In this document: positions 27,331 to 35,342 of the stretch, piece by piece
Layout of the letters: each line of letters starts with the position of its first letter
Position numbering within the stretch: position 1 is the first letter of the stretch
Source of the DNA: Longimicrobiales bacterium
Lineage (GTDB): Bacteria > Gemmatimonadota > Gemmatimonadetes > Longimicrobiales > Gaopeijiaceae
Length of the DNA: 64,000 nucleotides
NCBI GenBank assembly: GCA_951813395.1
Contig: OX638356.1
Coordinates: 1,839,340-1,903,339 of the forward strand
Direction: 5' to 3'
The notes under the pieces: generated by a model
Seen by the model: only the letters and a program-made list of their open reading frames with translations
Databases searched by the model: none
Told to the model about the DNA's origin: nothing
Translations under genes and position numbers: made by a program

Positions 27331-28821
27331 TCATTCGCTGATCTCTCGCGTGATGGGGTGGGACTCCTCGTAGTCGCGTCCTCCCGGCCACCCCGACAGG
27401 ATGGCCGACATCAATCCGGCCGGGCCACCCGCGCGAACCACGAGGAGGCCGTCCGGATGAAACTTGGGTATTCGCTCGCTGCGGTGTGAGAACGGCATCC
27501 CTTCCGCGACGCCGCCCGCCCCGGCCACAACGTCCGCGCCGGGCCGCAGGAGGGCCTGTGGAGGCCGGCGGTGATCCGGTTTCGACACCACCCGGCTCCG
27601 CCGTAGATGGCGTAGTGCTCGGGGGACAGCACCAGAAGCCCCTGCACCCACTTGCACAGCTTCGGATGCCCCACGGCGGTGAGCGCCATGGCGAGCGAGC
27701 GCGTCAGTTCGGCCGGTGTGCGCGCCTTCTGGTCCCAGACGCCCTGGACACCGTCCCCGGCGAACACGGTAACCGCGCTCGACCCGGGAGCGGCGCCCCG
27801 GGCTACCGCAAGGGGGACCCAACCGTCATCCGATTCGTCCTCGGCGAAGCAGAAGGTGTATTTGCCGGGCGTCCCCAGCGTGGCGCGATCGATCTCGCCC
27901 GGCCGCCCGCCACCCAGGTTTCGGACCACGAGGTTGAGCGCGCGTCCGATCGTCGCGTTGGCGCGGTTCCCCTGGCCGAGCGCGTTCATGCCCGAGTTCA
28001 TCCCCAGGCGCTTCGTGATCGGGCCATTGACGATGATGACGGGACTCGAGAAACAGGTGCTGCAGGTAACCCCGTGCAGCGTGAACGCGGGGTCCAGCGC
28101 GGCCTCGAGCGCGGTCAGCACGACCGGGAGGTATTCGGGTCTGCAACCGGCCATGACCGCGTTGATCGCTACCTTCTCCACGGTGCACGGAGCCAGGTCC
28201 GGCGGGATGCGGCCGACGATCTCGTGCGGGTTCCGCCTTGTTCCCGTGAGCATGCGCAGGATTCTCTCGGGGGTCGGCGGGACGACGGGCAGCCCGTCGG
28301 TCCAGCCGCGGTCGAAGCACGCCTCGACCGGGTCGACCGCGTCACCGACCGCGACTTCGCGTGCACGGATCCGGTGTCGCCGTAGCGCGCTCGGAGCGCT
28401 TCCGCGACGCCCGGTTCCACGGAGCGGGAGCCGCAGCCGGGCCGATGAGCGGGAAGTCCGTCGCCGAGCCGGTCAAGGCCGGTCAGGGCGCGCCAATCGG
28501 CCGTGCTCCATCCCTCGGTTCGTCCCGTCTCTGCGTCGCGCTCCAGCCGTATCAGCGTGGGGACCGTCGCGATGTCCATGCGGAACGAATGTTCCAGGTC
28601 GCGGTCGTCCACCGTGGCCAGGGAGGTGGGGAGAAAGGCGTCGTCGTCCTGCCAGTACACATCGAGCGGACGGCCCGCCGCCGCGATCTGCGCGAGCACC
28701 GGTGCGACGAGATGACAGGTCTCGCAGTCGTCCTTGACGACCGCGACGAAGCGGGGCGGGGGTGGCGTGGCAGTCCTCGCGGTTGTTGGATGAATCCGGC
28801 GATTTCACCCGAAGATGCCAT
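27331..28821 (-). pseudogene. Thioredoxin-fold protein coupled to UGSC selenoprotein, interrupted by about three single-base deletions
   Basis: Reconstructed length about 497 residues. A start at 28821 (MASSGEIAGFIQQP) leads, after a frame change near 28753-28762 in G runs, into a thioredoxin fold with VKDDCETCHLVAPVL and the cis-Pro MDIATVPTLIRLE. A second shift near 28355-28365 leads into a large domain (RGWTDGLPVVPPTPERILRM; CTVEKVAINAVMAGCRPEYL; MNSGMNALGQGNRANATIG) that also holds a CSTC motif near 28041-28078. A third shift near 27553 leads into the C-terminus (LLRPGADVVAGAGGVAEGMP; HPITREISE). All three shifts go the same way, as if one base were missing at each. The TGA overlaps the selenoprotein ATG (ATGA). 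I recognise the domain order as a recurring companion of UGSC proteins, but cannot name the large domain. It is either a decaying gene or locally wrong sequence. Confidence 0.75.
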
Positions 28822-28945
28822 GCCGGCCCTTCCGGCACAACGACGCCCCCCGGAACGGGCGGAGGCCGGAGCGGGCGCCCACACGCACCCACGCCGACCT
28901 CCTCTCCGCCGGCCGCCGAAGCGACGCGGCGGTGGTTCCCGCCGA

Positions 28946-31636
28946 CTACCCGAGCCAGTAGCTCAGCTTGAGCATGAGCACGTCCTCGCCGGGCTGTTGG
29001 AGAAGGGTGTCGAGATCGTCGCGGAAGGAGAAATCGCCGGTCGGGGCGTAGTGGTTCCGTCCCTGCGACCAGACCAGGAAGAGCGCGGACCCGGGCTGGT
29101 ATTCCCAGCGCAGCACCACGTTCGAGCGGAACTGCTTGAAGTTGAAATCGGGGTTGCGGAAGGACTCGGACACGCCATCGCCGTCGATGTCGGCCAGGAG
29201 GTTGCCATCGTCTCCGTCCGTGGTCCCCACACCGGCGAAGCGGTCCTCGTAGGCCTGCGCGCGCGAGTCCGTGATGCGCTTGAACGCACCGTAGTCGGCT
29301 GCCGATACGAAGGGCTGCGCGTAGATCTGCAGCGACAGGTTGGGCGAGAAGGTCCAGTCCGCCCGCGCGGTGATTCCGGCGGTCGTCTGTGAGAGTTCGG
29401 CGAAGACATAGTTGGGCGCCTCCGCTCCAAAGCGTCCGACCCACTGCAGGTCTTCATTCCGCCAGTTGACGAAGGGACCCGCAGTCAGGGTCGCACGCGG
29501 CGACGGGCGCCAGCGCAGGTTGGCGTCGGCCCCGTAGCTCCAGGATCCGCTTTCCGGCCGGCGCTGCCAGTTGTTCCCGACCTCCAATTGCAGCTGTTTG
29601 CGGGAATCCGACCAGAATCCGAACCAGCCTCCCCACGAGTGGTCCCGCAGCAGCATGGGGCCACCGCGCAACATCGTGTTCGACAGGCCGTCCGACTGTC
29701 TCATGACGCCCGCGTAGCCACCCCAGAAGTTGTTGAGGGTAAGGCTGCCGCTGACGTTCGCGCCCTTCGAGTATGGCTCTCCTCCGAAGCTGTAGGGCGT
29801 CCAGGTGTTGAAGTTGAGGTTCCAGCGCTGGAGGTGCTCGGTTGGCCGGAAGTGCTGGTAGCCCACCCAGACGAACGGCGCCACGAAGTCCCCTTCGCGC
29901 ATGAAGCCGAGATCGTTGGAATCGAAGCCGGGTGAGCGGGCCATCGCTCCGGTCGCGAAACGCCAGTAGCCCCCGGAGATCTTGGCCAGGGTGGCCGAGC
30001 CCGCCCAGCCGCCGAGCGAGGTGCGCGTCGGGTCGTACTCGACGTGTGCCGCGTCGGGGCGCTGGAAATAGCGGGCCGGGGAGCGCTGGGTACGGGCGAT
30101 CGCGTCCGCCGAGCCCCTGACGGTGGAGCCGAGCAGGTAGCCCGAGACGATGAAGCGATCGTTGCCGAAACGGTGGCGGGCGTCGATTCCTCCCGTGTAT
30201 GCGCCGCTGTGCAGACTGAGCGCGCCGGCCGCGGCCGGGTCGCGCCGCGTCCACGTGGAGATCATTCCCACCGCGCTCTTGCCCTCGCGGAAATCCCTGC
30301 TTACCCGCGCCATCCCGTACTGGGCGCCTGGCTCGACCACCTGGTCGCCTGTTGCGCCTGTGTCGGTGGCGAGTAGAGCCTCCTCCTGTCCGGTAAGCGC
30401 CTGGAGCACCCCGAGCGACCAGCCGGAGCGGGTCTTGCCCGAGAGCTTCATCGCTCCGAGGATGCGAGTCCTGTCGGGTGCGTCGAAGTAGCCGGACGAC
30501 TGAACGCGCCCCTGAGGTGGCCGACCGATGCGCCGGGAGTAGAAGAGACCTTCGCTGGCCATGTCCCCGTCTCCCTCGGAGAATCGAAACGAGAAGATGC
30601 CGGAGCCCTCCACGAAGAAGGGACGACGCTCCGGAAAGAAGGTCTCGAACGCGGTCAGGTTGACCTGCGCCGGATCGGCCTCCACCTGCCCGAAGTCGGG
30701 GTTTATGGTGACGTCCAGGGTGAGGTCGGTGGTGAGGCCGTACTTGACGTCGGCACCTGCGGTCGAGGAGAAATCGGAAGGATCGTGGAAGGGGTCGGCG
30801 GCGTTGCCGGGAGCGCTCTCCATTCGAACGAGGGAATAGGGCAGGACCTCGAGCCGCGTCGGAGGCGAGAGGTCGTGCAGCCCCACGAGATCGCCAAACC
30901 GTGAGACGAGCGCCCCGTCGCCCCGCGAGATCGGTGCCCACAGACTACGCTCCAGGTGCCTTGCGATGAAGCGCGCGAAGTTGATCCCCCAGGTCTGCTG
31001 CGCCGCTCCGTCGAAGCGCAGTTGCGAATAGGGGATGCGAAACTCGGCCGTCCACCCCTGGTCGTCGGTCTGCGTGGCCACATCCCATACCGCATCCCAG
31101 GAGTCGTCCTCGTTGGTGTCGTCGAACATGTAGGAATCGTTCTTCACGCCGGCCGGATTGACGCCGAAACGGAATGCCGTGCGCTTGTCGTGATAGCTGT
31201 CGATCACCACGTCGACCCAGTCCGAATGAGGTCGCTCGTCGCGCCGCGCCAGACGTGTGACGATCGAATCCGGCGCGGCGTCGAAAGCGCGGATTCCCAC
31301 GTATATGGCCTCGGCGCCGTAGAGCACCCGGGCTTCGGTGTTCTGGGAGGGCGGCATGCCTTCATTGGGCTCGAAGACCACGAACCCCCGGGCAACCATC
31401 GCGGATCCCCAGTCCGCCTCGTCGAGCAAGCCGTCGATCACCGGCGCCGGGCCGCTGATACGGTGCGCTTCCAGTGCCGGCGGGACCGCACGCCCGGCAG
31501 CCGCCGATTCGGACCCGCCGCTTTCGATACTTTGGCCCGGGAGGGCCGCCGGTGCTGCCACCGACGCCGTCGCCACAACCGCCACCGCACCCAAACACCC
31601 CCGCGTCCCCTTCTCCACCGCACCACACAGTCCCAT
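28946..31636 (-). CDS. Exported DUF5916 protein: CBM9-like domain plus outer-membrane barrel
   Basis: 896 residues. A signal peptide (CLGAVAVVATASVAAPAALPGQ) is followed by a CBM9-like domain (APVIDGLLDEADWGSA; YGAEAIYVGIRAFD; TAEFRIPYSQLRFDG). From about residue 270 onward comes the DUF5916 barrel with TRLEVLPYSLVRME, DVKYGLTTDLTLDVTINPDF, QVEADPAQVNLTAFETFFPE and RRPFFVEGSGIFSF. It ends in the aromatic motif MLKLSYWLG, typical of an outer-membrane beta-barrel. The family is common in Bacteroidota and Gemmatimonadota; its cargo is unknown. ATG 31636 is chosen for the ribosome site GGAGGGGAATAAC just before it. It diverges from the DapF homologue with 137 bp between. Confidence 0.9.
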   Translation of the reverse strand: MGLCGAVEKGTRGCLGAVAVVATASVAAPAALPGQSIESGGSESAAAGRAVPPALEAHRISGPAPVIDGLLDEADWGSAMVARGFVVFEPNEGMPPSQNTEARVLYGAEAIYVGIRAFDAAPDSIVTRLARRDERPHSDWVDVVIDSYHDKRTAFRFGVNPAGVKNDSYMFDDTNEDDSWDAVWDVATQTDDQGWTAEFRIPYSQLRFDGAAQQTWGINFARFIARHLERSLWAPISRGDGALVSRFGDLVGLHDLSPPTRLEVLPYSLVRMESAPGNAADPFHDPSDFSSTAGADVKYGLTTDLTLDVTINPDFGQVEADPAQVNLTAFETFFPERRPFFVEGSGIFSFRFSEGDGDMASEGLFYSRRIGRPPQGRVQSSGYFDAPDRTRILGAMKLSGKTRSGWSLGVLQALTGQEEALLATDTGATGDQVVEPGAQYGMARVSRDFREGKSAVGMISTWTRRDPAAAGALSLHSGAYTGGIDARHRFGNDRFIVSGYLLGSTVRGSADAIARTQRSPARYFQRPDAAHVEYDPTRTSLGGWAGSATLAKISGGYWRFATGAMARSPGFDSNDLGFMREGDFVAPFVWVGYQHFRPTEHLQRWNLNFNTWTPYSFGGEPYSKGANVSGSLTLNNFWGGYAGVMRQSDGLSNTMLRGGPMLLRDHSWGGWFGFWSDSRKQLQLEVGNNWQRRPESGSWSYGADANLRWRPSPRATLTAGPFVNWRNEDLQWVGRFGAEAPNYVFAELSQTTAGITARADWTFSPNLSLQIYAQPFVSAADYGAFKRITDSRAQAYEDRFAGVGTTDGDDGNLLADIDGDGVSESFRNPDFNFKQFRSNVVLRWEYQPGSALFLVWSQGRNHYAPTGDFSFRDDLDTLLQQPGEDVLMLKLSYWLG

Positions 31637-31773
31637 GTTATTCCCCTCCCCTGTGCCGACCCCTCCCGGGCCCAGGCTCATTCTTTTTTTCAGGTCTTGT
31701 TGCCGCGGGCCCGGTGCTTTCCGGCTACCCGGACCGGCGGTCACCGTGCTTGACGAGAGGAGACTCCGAAAAG

Positions 31774-32697
31774 TTGCATGAGCCCATTCGAGTCCGGCCG
31801 CGCTTCTTCAAGGCGCATGGCCACGGGAACGACTACCTGGTCTTTGAACAGGGGGACGGTCCCCTGCTCACCCCGGTTCAGATCCGGCGAATCTGTCACC
31901 CCCACCGCGGCCCCGGAGCCGATGGTCTTGTGGTGGTGGAGAGTGCGCGGATGGACGCGCCGGCCGGACTGCGCATGTTCAACCCCGACGGACGCGAATT
32001 CGAGCGCAGCGGCAATGGACTCCGCATCGCGGGTGTGTATCTGGCGCGCGCGGGGCGGAGGGGCCCCGAGCCGTTTCCGGTGGAGGTCTGCGGAGACGAG
32101 GTATGGCTGGACGTGTCGGGCCCGGATGCGGACGGCCTGTGGGACGTGAGCGCGGATATGGGCCGGGTGGAGTTTCCCACCGGGCCACCGTTCCTGGCCG
32201 CGGGGCGGTTGGGCGAGGGAGGCGCCGTCTCGCTGCGGCTTTCCAAACCCGGCGGCGGACAGGCGCTCGTCGAGGTGATGCCGGTTTCCGTCGGCAATCC
32301 CCACGCGGTGGCGATCCGGGAGAGCTGGAGCCGACGGGAGGTCGAGCACTACGGGCCGCTGATCGCCGCGCACGCGGCGTTTCCGCGTGGCACCAACGTC
32401 CAGTTTGCCGAGTCGGCCATCGGCGGGAGGATCGCGATCCTGATCTGGGAGCGGGGTGTGGGGGCGACATCCGCGTCCGGCACCTCGGCGTGCGCGGCGG
32501 TCGCCGCGGCGGTGAAGTCCGGGCTCGTGCCCGGTGGAAGGACGACCGTCCTGATGGAGGGTGGTGAAATGGACGTGGAGCTTGGTGGGGATTGGTCGGC
32601 GCGCCTGCGTGGCCCGGTCGAGGAGGTGTGCACCGGAGAGCTCACGGCGGCCTTTCTGGCCGGAGGCAGCCGCGAGCGGGGAGGCAAGTCCGGCTGA
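31774..32697 (+). CDS. Diaminopimelate epimerase homologue lacking both catalytic cysteines
   Basis: 307 residues with clear DapF fold signatures: KAHGHGNDYLVFEQGD, MFNPDGREFE, SGNGLRIAG, MPVSVGNPHAVAI, GTNVQFAES and WERGVGATSASGTSACAA. In DapF the two catalytic bases are the Cys of CGNG and of ACGSGA; here they are Ser79 and Ser235, and the Gly after the second is also changed (GTS). A normal two-base racemase mechanism is therefore not expected. Similar Ser-containing DapF-like sequences are, from memory, annotated as DapF in other phyla. I would not assign lysine or peptidoglycan biosynthesis to it. TTG 31774, with GAGGAG about 12 nt upstream, is the only good start before the GNDYLV motif. 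It is convergent with lptG. Confidence 0.8.
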   Translation: MHEPIRVRPRFFKAHGHGNDYLVFEQGDGPLLTPVQIRRICHPHRGPGADGLVVVESARMDAPAGLRMFNPDGREFERSGNGLRIAGVYLARAGRRGPEPFPVEVCGDEVWLDVSGPDADGLWDVSADMGRVEFPTGPPFLAAGRLGEGGAVSLRLSKPGGGQALVEVMPVSVGNPHAVAIRESWSRREVEHYGPLIAAHAAFPRGTNVQFAESAIGGRIAILIWERGVGATSASGTSACAAVAAAVKSGLVPGGRTTVLMEGGEMDVELGGDWSARLRGPVEEVCTGELTAAFLAGGSRERGGKSG

Positions 32698-32735
32698 GGC
32701 GCCGCGAACCGGGCGCCCGCGACGCGCCGGACGGG

Positions 32736-33797
32736 CTACGTACGTACTCGAATGAGCAGTATGATCCCGACCGCCAGAAAGAGGATGTTGGGTGACCACG
32801 CCGCCCAGAGCGGAGACAGTCCTCCTGTGGCACCGATGGCTCCGAAGAGCCTCATCAGGAGTATGTACAGGAGCGTGGAGCCGAGCGAGACTCCAACGCC
32901 GACGGCGGGTCCGCCCTTTTCGACGGTGGTCGCCAGGGGGGCGCCGAAGACGATGATGACCAGCAAAGCCGCCGGAATGGCGAGCTTCTGTTCCTTCTTG
33001 ACGAGAAGCTCACCCGGGTCCCCTCCGGAGCGGTGAACCGCCGCCGCTCTCCGCCCGAGTTCCCGATAGCCCATCTCCTCCTCGTCGGGGGGGTCGTCGA
33101 GCAGTTCCTCCGGTGACACGGTGAGTCGCACGGGCCGGTACCGGTCGAAGGAGTACGAGGTCTCCCGGCCCTCGGGGTGGATCACCCGCAGGTAGCCCTG
33201 ATGCAGGGTCCAGCTGTCGTCGGCGAAGTATGCCTGATCCGCCCAGACGTGCCGCAGCGAGCCGTCGGCGTCGATGCTCTCGACGAGGACTCCGTCCATG
33301 GAGTTCGTAGTGGTGAACAGCTGCTGGACGCTCAGGGTCTCGTCGGACTCGGTCTGGTAGACGAAGTCGTGGCGCCACTCCCGGCGCAGTTCGCGTTCCC
33401 CGAATATCTCGGCTGCCCTGCGGTTGGATCCGGGCACGATCGCGCCCAGAAAGAAGGCCGCACCCGTCAGAACCGCGCCGACGGGCCAGATCGGGGCGAC
33501 AAGACGGTGGAAGGAGATGCCCCCGGCCTTCGCGGCCTGGATTTCGCGGTGGACCGTCATGGAATGCACCGTGAAGACCGCCGCGATAAGCGCGGCGACC
33601 GGTGCCGACCAGAGCATGAAATGGGGGTACATGTACAAGTAGCCGTGCGCGATGTCCACGACCGTCAGACCGCGATCCAGGAATCGTCCCTGCCGCTCGG
33701 AGAGGTCGCCGAGAACGAAGAGGATGGGGACACTCAGGGCGAATACGGCGAAAAGCCACATGAACGTGAGGGCCACCATGCGGTCCAGGATGCGCAT
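32736..33797 (-). CDS. lptG: LPS export ABC transporter permease LptG (LptF/LptG family)
   Basis: 353 residues: three N-terminal transmembrane helices, a periplasmic jelly-roll, then three C-terminal helices ending ILFLAVGIILLIRVRT. The cytoplasmic coupling region HSMTVHREIQAAKAGGISFHRL fits the LptF/LptG motif that contacts LptB. It is the second gene of a pair with lptF, overlapping it as TGATG, so the two permease halves are made together. Together with LptB and LptC (not in the window) they extract lipopolysaccharide from the inner membrane. Assignment as G rather than F is by gene order and by the shorter periplasmic region; the two are homologous. Confidence 0.85.
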   Translation of the reverse strand: MRILDRMVALTFMWLFAVFALSVPILFVLGDLSERQGRFLDRGLTVVDIAHGYLYMYPHFMLWSAPVAALIAAVFTVHSMTVHREIQAAKAGGISFHRLVAPIWPVGAVLTGAAFFLGAIVPGSNRRAAEIFGERELRREWRHDFVYQTESDETLSVQQLFTTTNSMDGVLVESIDADGSLRHVWADQAYFADDSWTLHQGYLRVIHPEGRETSYSFDRYRPVRLTVSPEELLDDPPDEEEMGYRELGRRAAAVHRSGGDPGELLVKKEQKLAIPAALLVIIVFGAPLATTVEKGGPAVGVGVSLGSTLLYILLMRLFGAIGATGGLSPLWAAWSPNILFLAVGIILLIRVRT

Positions 33798-35224
33798 CAG
33801 GCCGACCTTCCTCGGCCCCCGAACACGGTCCGGGCCAACCGCCTCGCAGCCAGCCAGAGGTCGCGCCAGCCGCTGTCGCGGGAAGATGCGATCCACCTGC
33901 CCATGCGGGACACCATGAGCGCCCCGATCACCAGGAAGACCAGGTTGGGGGCCCACATGGTCCAGAACGGCGCCGCGAGGGCACGGTCCGCCCAGTCCTC
34001 GCCCGTGGTCAAGCCGTACTGGTAGACGCCGATGACCGTGGCGGAGACGACGATCACCATGCTGATGCCGCCGCGGGGGAAGCGAATGCCGACGGGCATT
34101 CCGATGAGAACGAAGATCATGCAGGCGCTGGCGATCACGAGTTTCTTGTGGATCTCGACGCCGTACTGGCTTGCCCGCTTCCGCAGAGCTGCCGTGCGGG
34201 CCGTGTGTGTGCGCGCGGTCAGCGCAACCGTCCGTGAGAGGTCGTCGGACGGGACCATGCTGCCCCGGGTTCCCATCAACGACTTGGCGAACCCGATGTT
34301 GTCGCCCTGGGCCGAGTCTGCGGCCGGACCGGTTCCGAGCGCCCGCTCCACGGCCCGTATCGTTTGCCTGCGCGAGTCCTGCCGGATCGAGTCGAGAGCC
34401 AGACGCTTGGCCTGGGCGGAGTCGCGCAGGAGCGCGATGGACATCTCACGGTCGGTGCGTTGCTCCCCGCCCATGTCCTGGAACACGTCCCCCACGCCAC
34501 GAAGCACGTACAACTGTTCGTCGAAGCCCGTCCGCTGGAATACCCCGACCTCCCCGCTCCCCACCTCGTACACCTGGCCATCGTGGAGCCGGAGGTGAAG
34601 GTCCGTGTATGTGTTGTTGAGATCCATCTTGCCGCGCGTTGCGTACGTCGTGCGCCGGACCCCCTGCCGGCTCATATCATAGATCACGACTTCGGTGAGT
34701 TCGGCCGACACGGGATCGATTTCGTCCACCCTCAGAAAGTAGGGACCCAGCCCGTTCTCTCCTTCGATAAGGTTGACCACGCGCTCGCGGAGTTGGAAGG
34801 TGGGACTCTTCTGGCGAATGGAATTGCGGAGGTTCTTGAGCCGATGGTTCGCCTCCGGAAGCACGAAGTCGTTGAATGTGTAGGTGATGCCGGTCAGAAG
34901 CGTACCGAGGAGAAGCACTGGAATGAAGAGTTTGCGAGGCCGTACGCCGCTGGCGGACATCGCGACGATCTCGCTCGCGGATGCCAGTTCGCTGAACGTA
35001 TAGAGCACTGCCGGGAGGACGGCTATGGGAAGGCTCAGCGCCACGGTGTGGGGAAACGATAGGATAAGGGCTTCGAGGATGATCTCGGTTGGCAGCCCCT
35101 TGCCGACCAGATCCTCCAGCAACCGGGTCACCGTGTTCAGATAGAGCAGGCCGGTCACAAGGCTGAAGGTGAACAGGAGCGGAACCAGGTGTGAGCGAAT
35201 CAGGTAGCGCGTAAGAATGGTCAT
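33797..35224 (-). CDS. lptF: LPS export ABC transporter permease LptF (LptF/LptG family)
   Basis: 475 residues, about 100 longer than E. coli LptF. The N-terminus ILTRYLIRSHLVPLLFTFSL and the coupling region ASEIVAMSASGVRPRKLFIP are typical, as is the C-terminal CMIFVLIGMPVGIRFPRGG. The extra length is a charged region (about residues 230-360) between the periplasmic domain and the last three helices, rich in RDSAQAKRLALDSIRQDSRR-type helix. Such insertions occur in this family outside Proteobacteria. It is followed by lptG with TGATG overlap. It diverges from the SprA-like gene, with 118 bp between the two starts; I see no convincing promoter hexamers there. Confidence 0.87.
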   Translation of the reverse strand: MTILTRYLIRSHLVPLLFTFSLVTGLLYLNTVTRLLEDLVGKGLPTEIILEALILSFPHTVALSLPIAVLPAVLYTFSELASASEIVAMSASGVRPRKLFIPVLLLGTLLTGITYTFNDFVLPEANHRLKNLRNSIRQKSPTFQLRERVVNLIEGENGLGPYFLRVDEIDPVSAELTEVVIYDMSRQGVRRTTYATRGKMDLNNTYTDLHLRLHDGQVYEVGSGEVGVFQRTGFDEQLYVLRGVGDVFQDMGGEQRTDREMSIALLRDSAQAKRLALDSIRQDSRRQTIRAVERALGTGPAADSAQGDNIGFAKSLMGTRGSMVPSDDLSRTVALTARTHTARTAALRKRASQYGVEIHKKLVIASACMIFVLIGMPVGIRFPRGGISMVIVVSATVIGVYQYGLTTGEDWADRALAAPFWTMWAPNLVFLVIGALMVSRMGRWIASSRDSGWRDLWLAARRLARTVFGGRGRSA

Positions 35225-35342
35225 GGTCGGCTGGACTCGAGCTTTGAAGCCGCTTCCTTCGATGGGCGCCCCTTGGACTCCCGTCGACCTCCGGTTGGTT
35301 GTTCCGCTCGTCGGCGACCCGTGGGTTTCAACGGCCTGAACC

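Noticed and set aside
27331-28821. Programmed frameshifting in the thioredoxin-fold gene
   Set aside because: Three separate same-direction shifts without slippery heptamers or obvious pseudoknots are not how known programmed frameshifting works.
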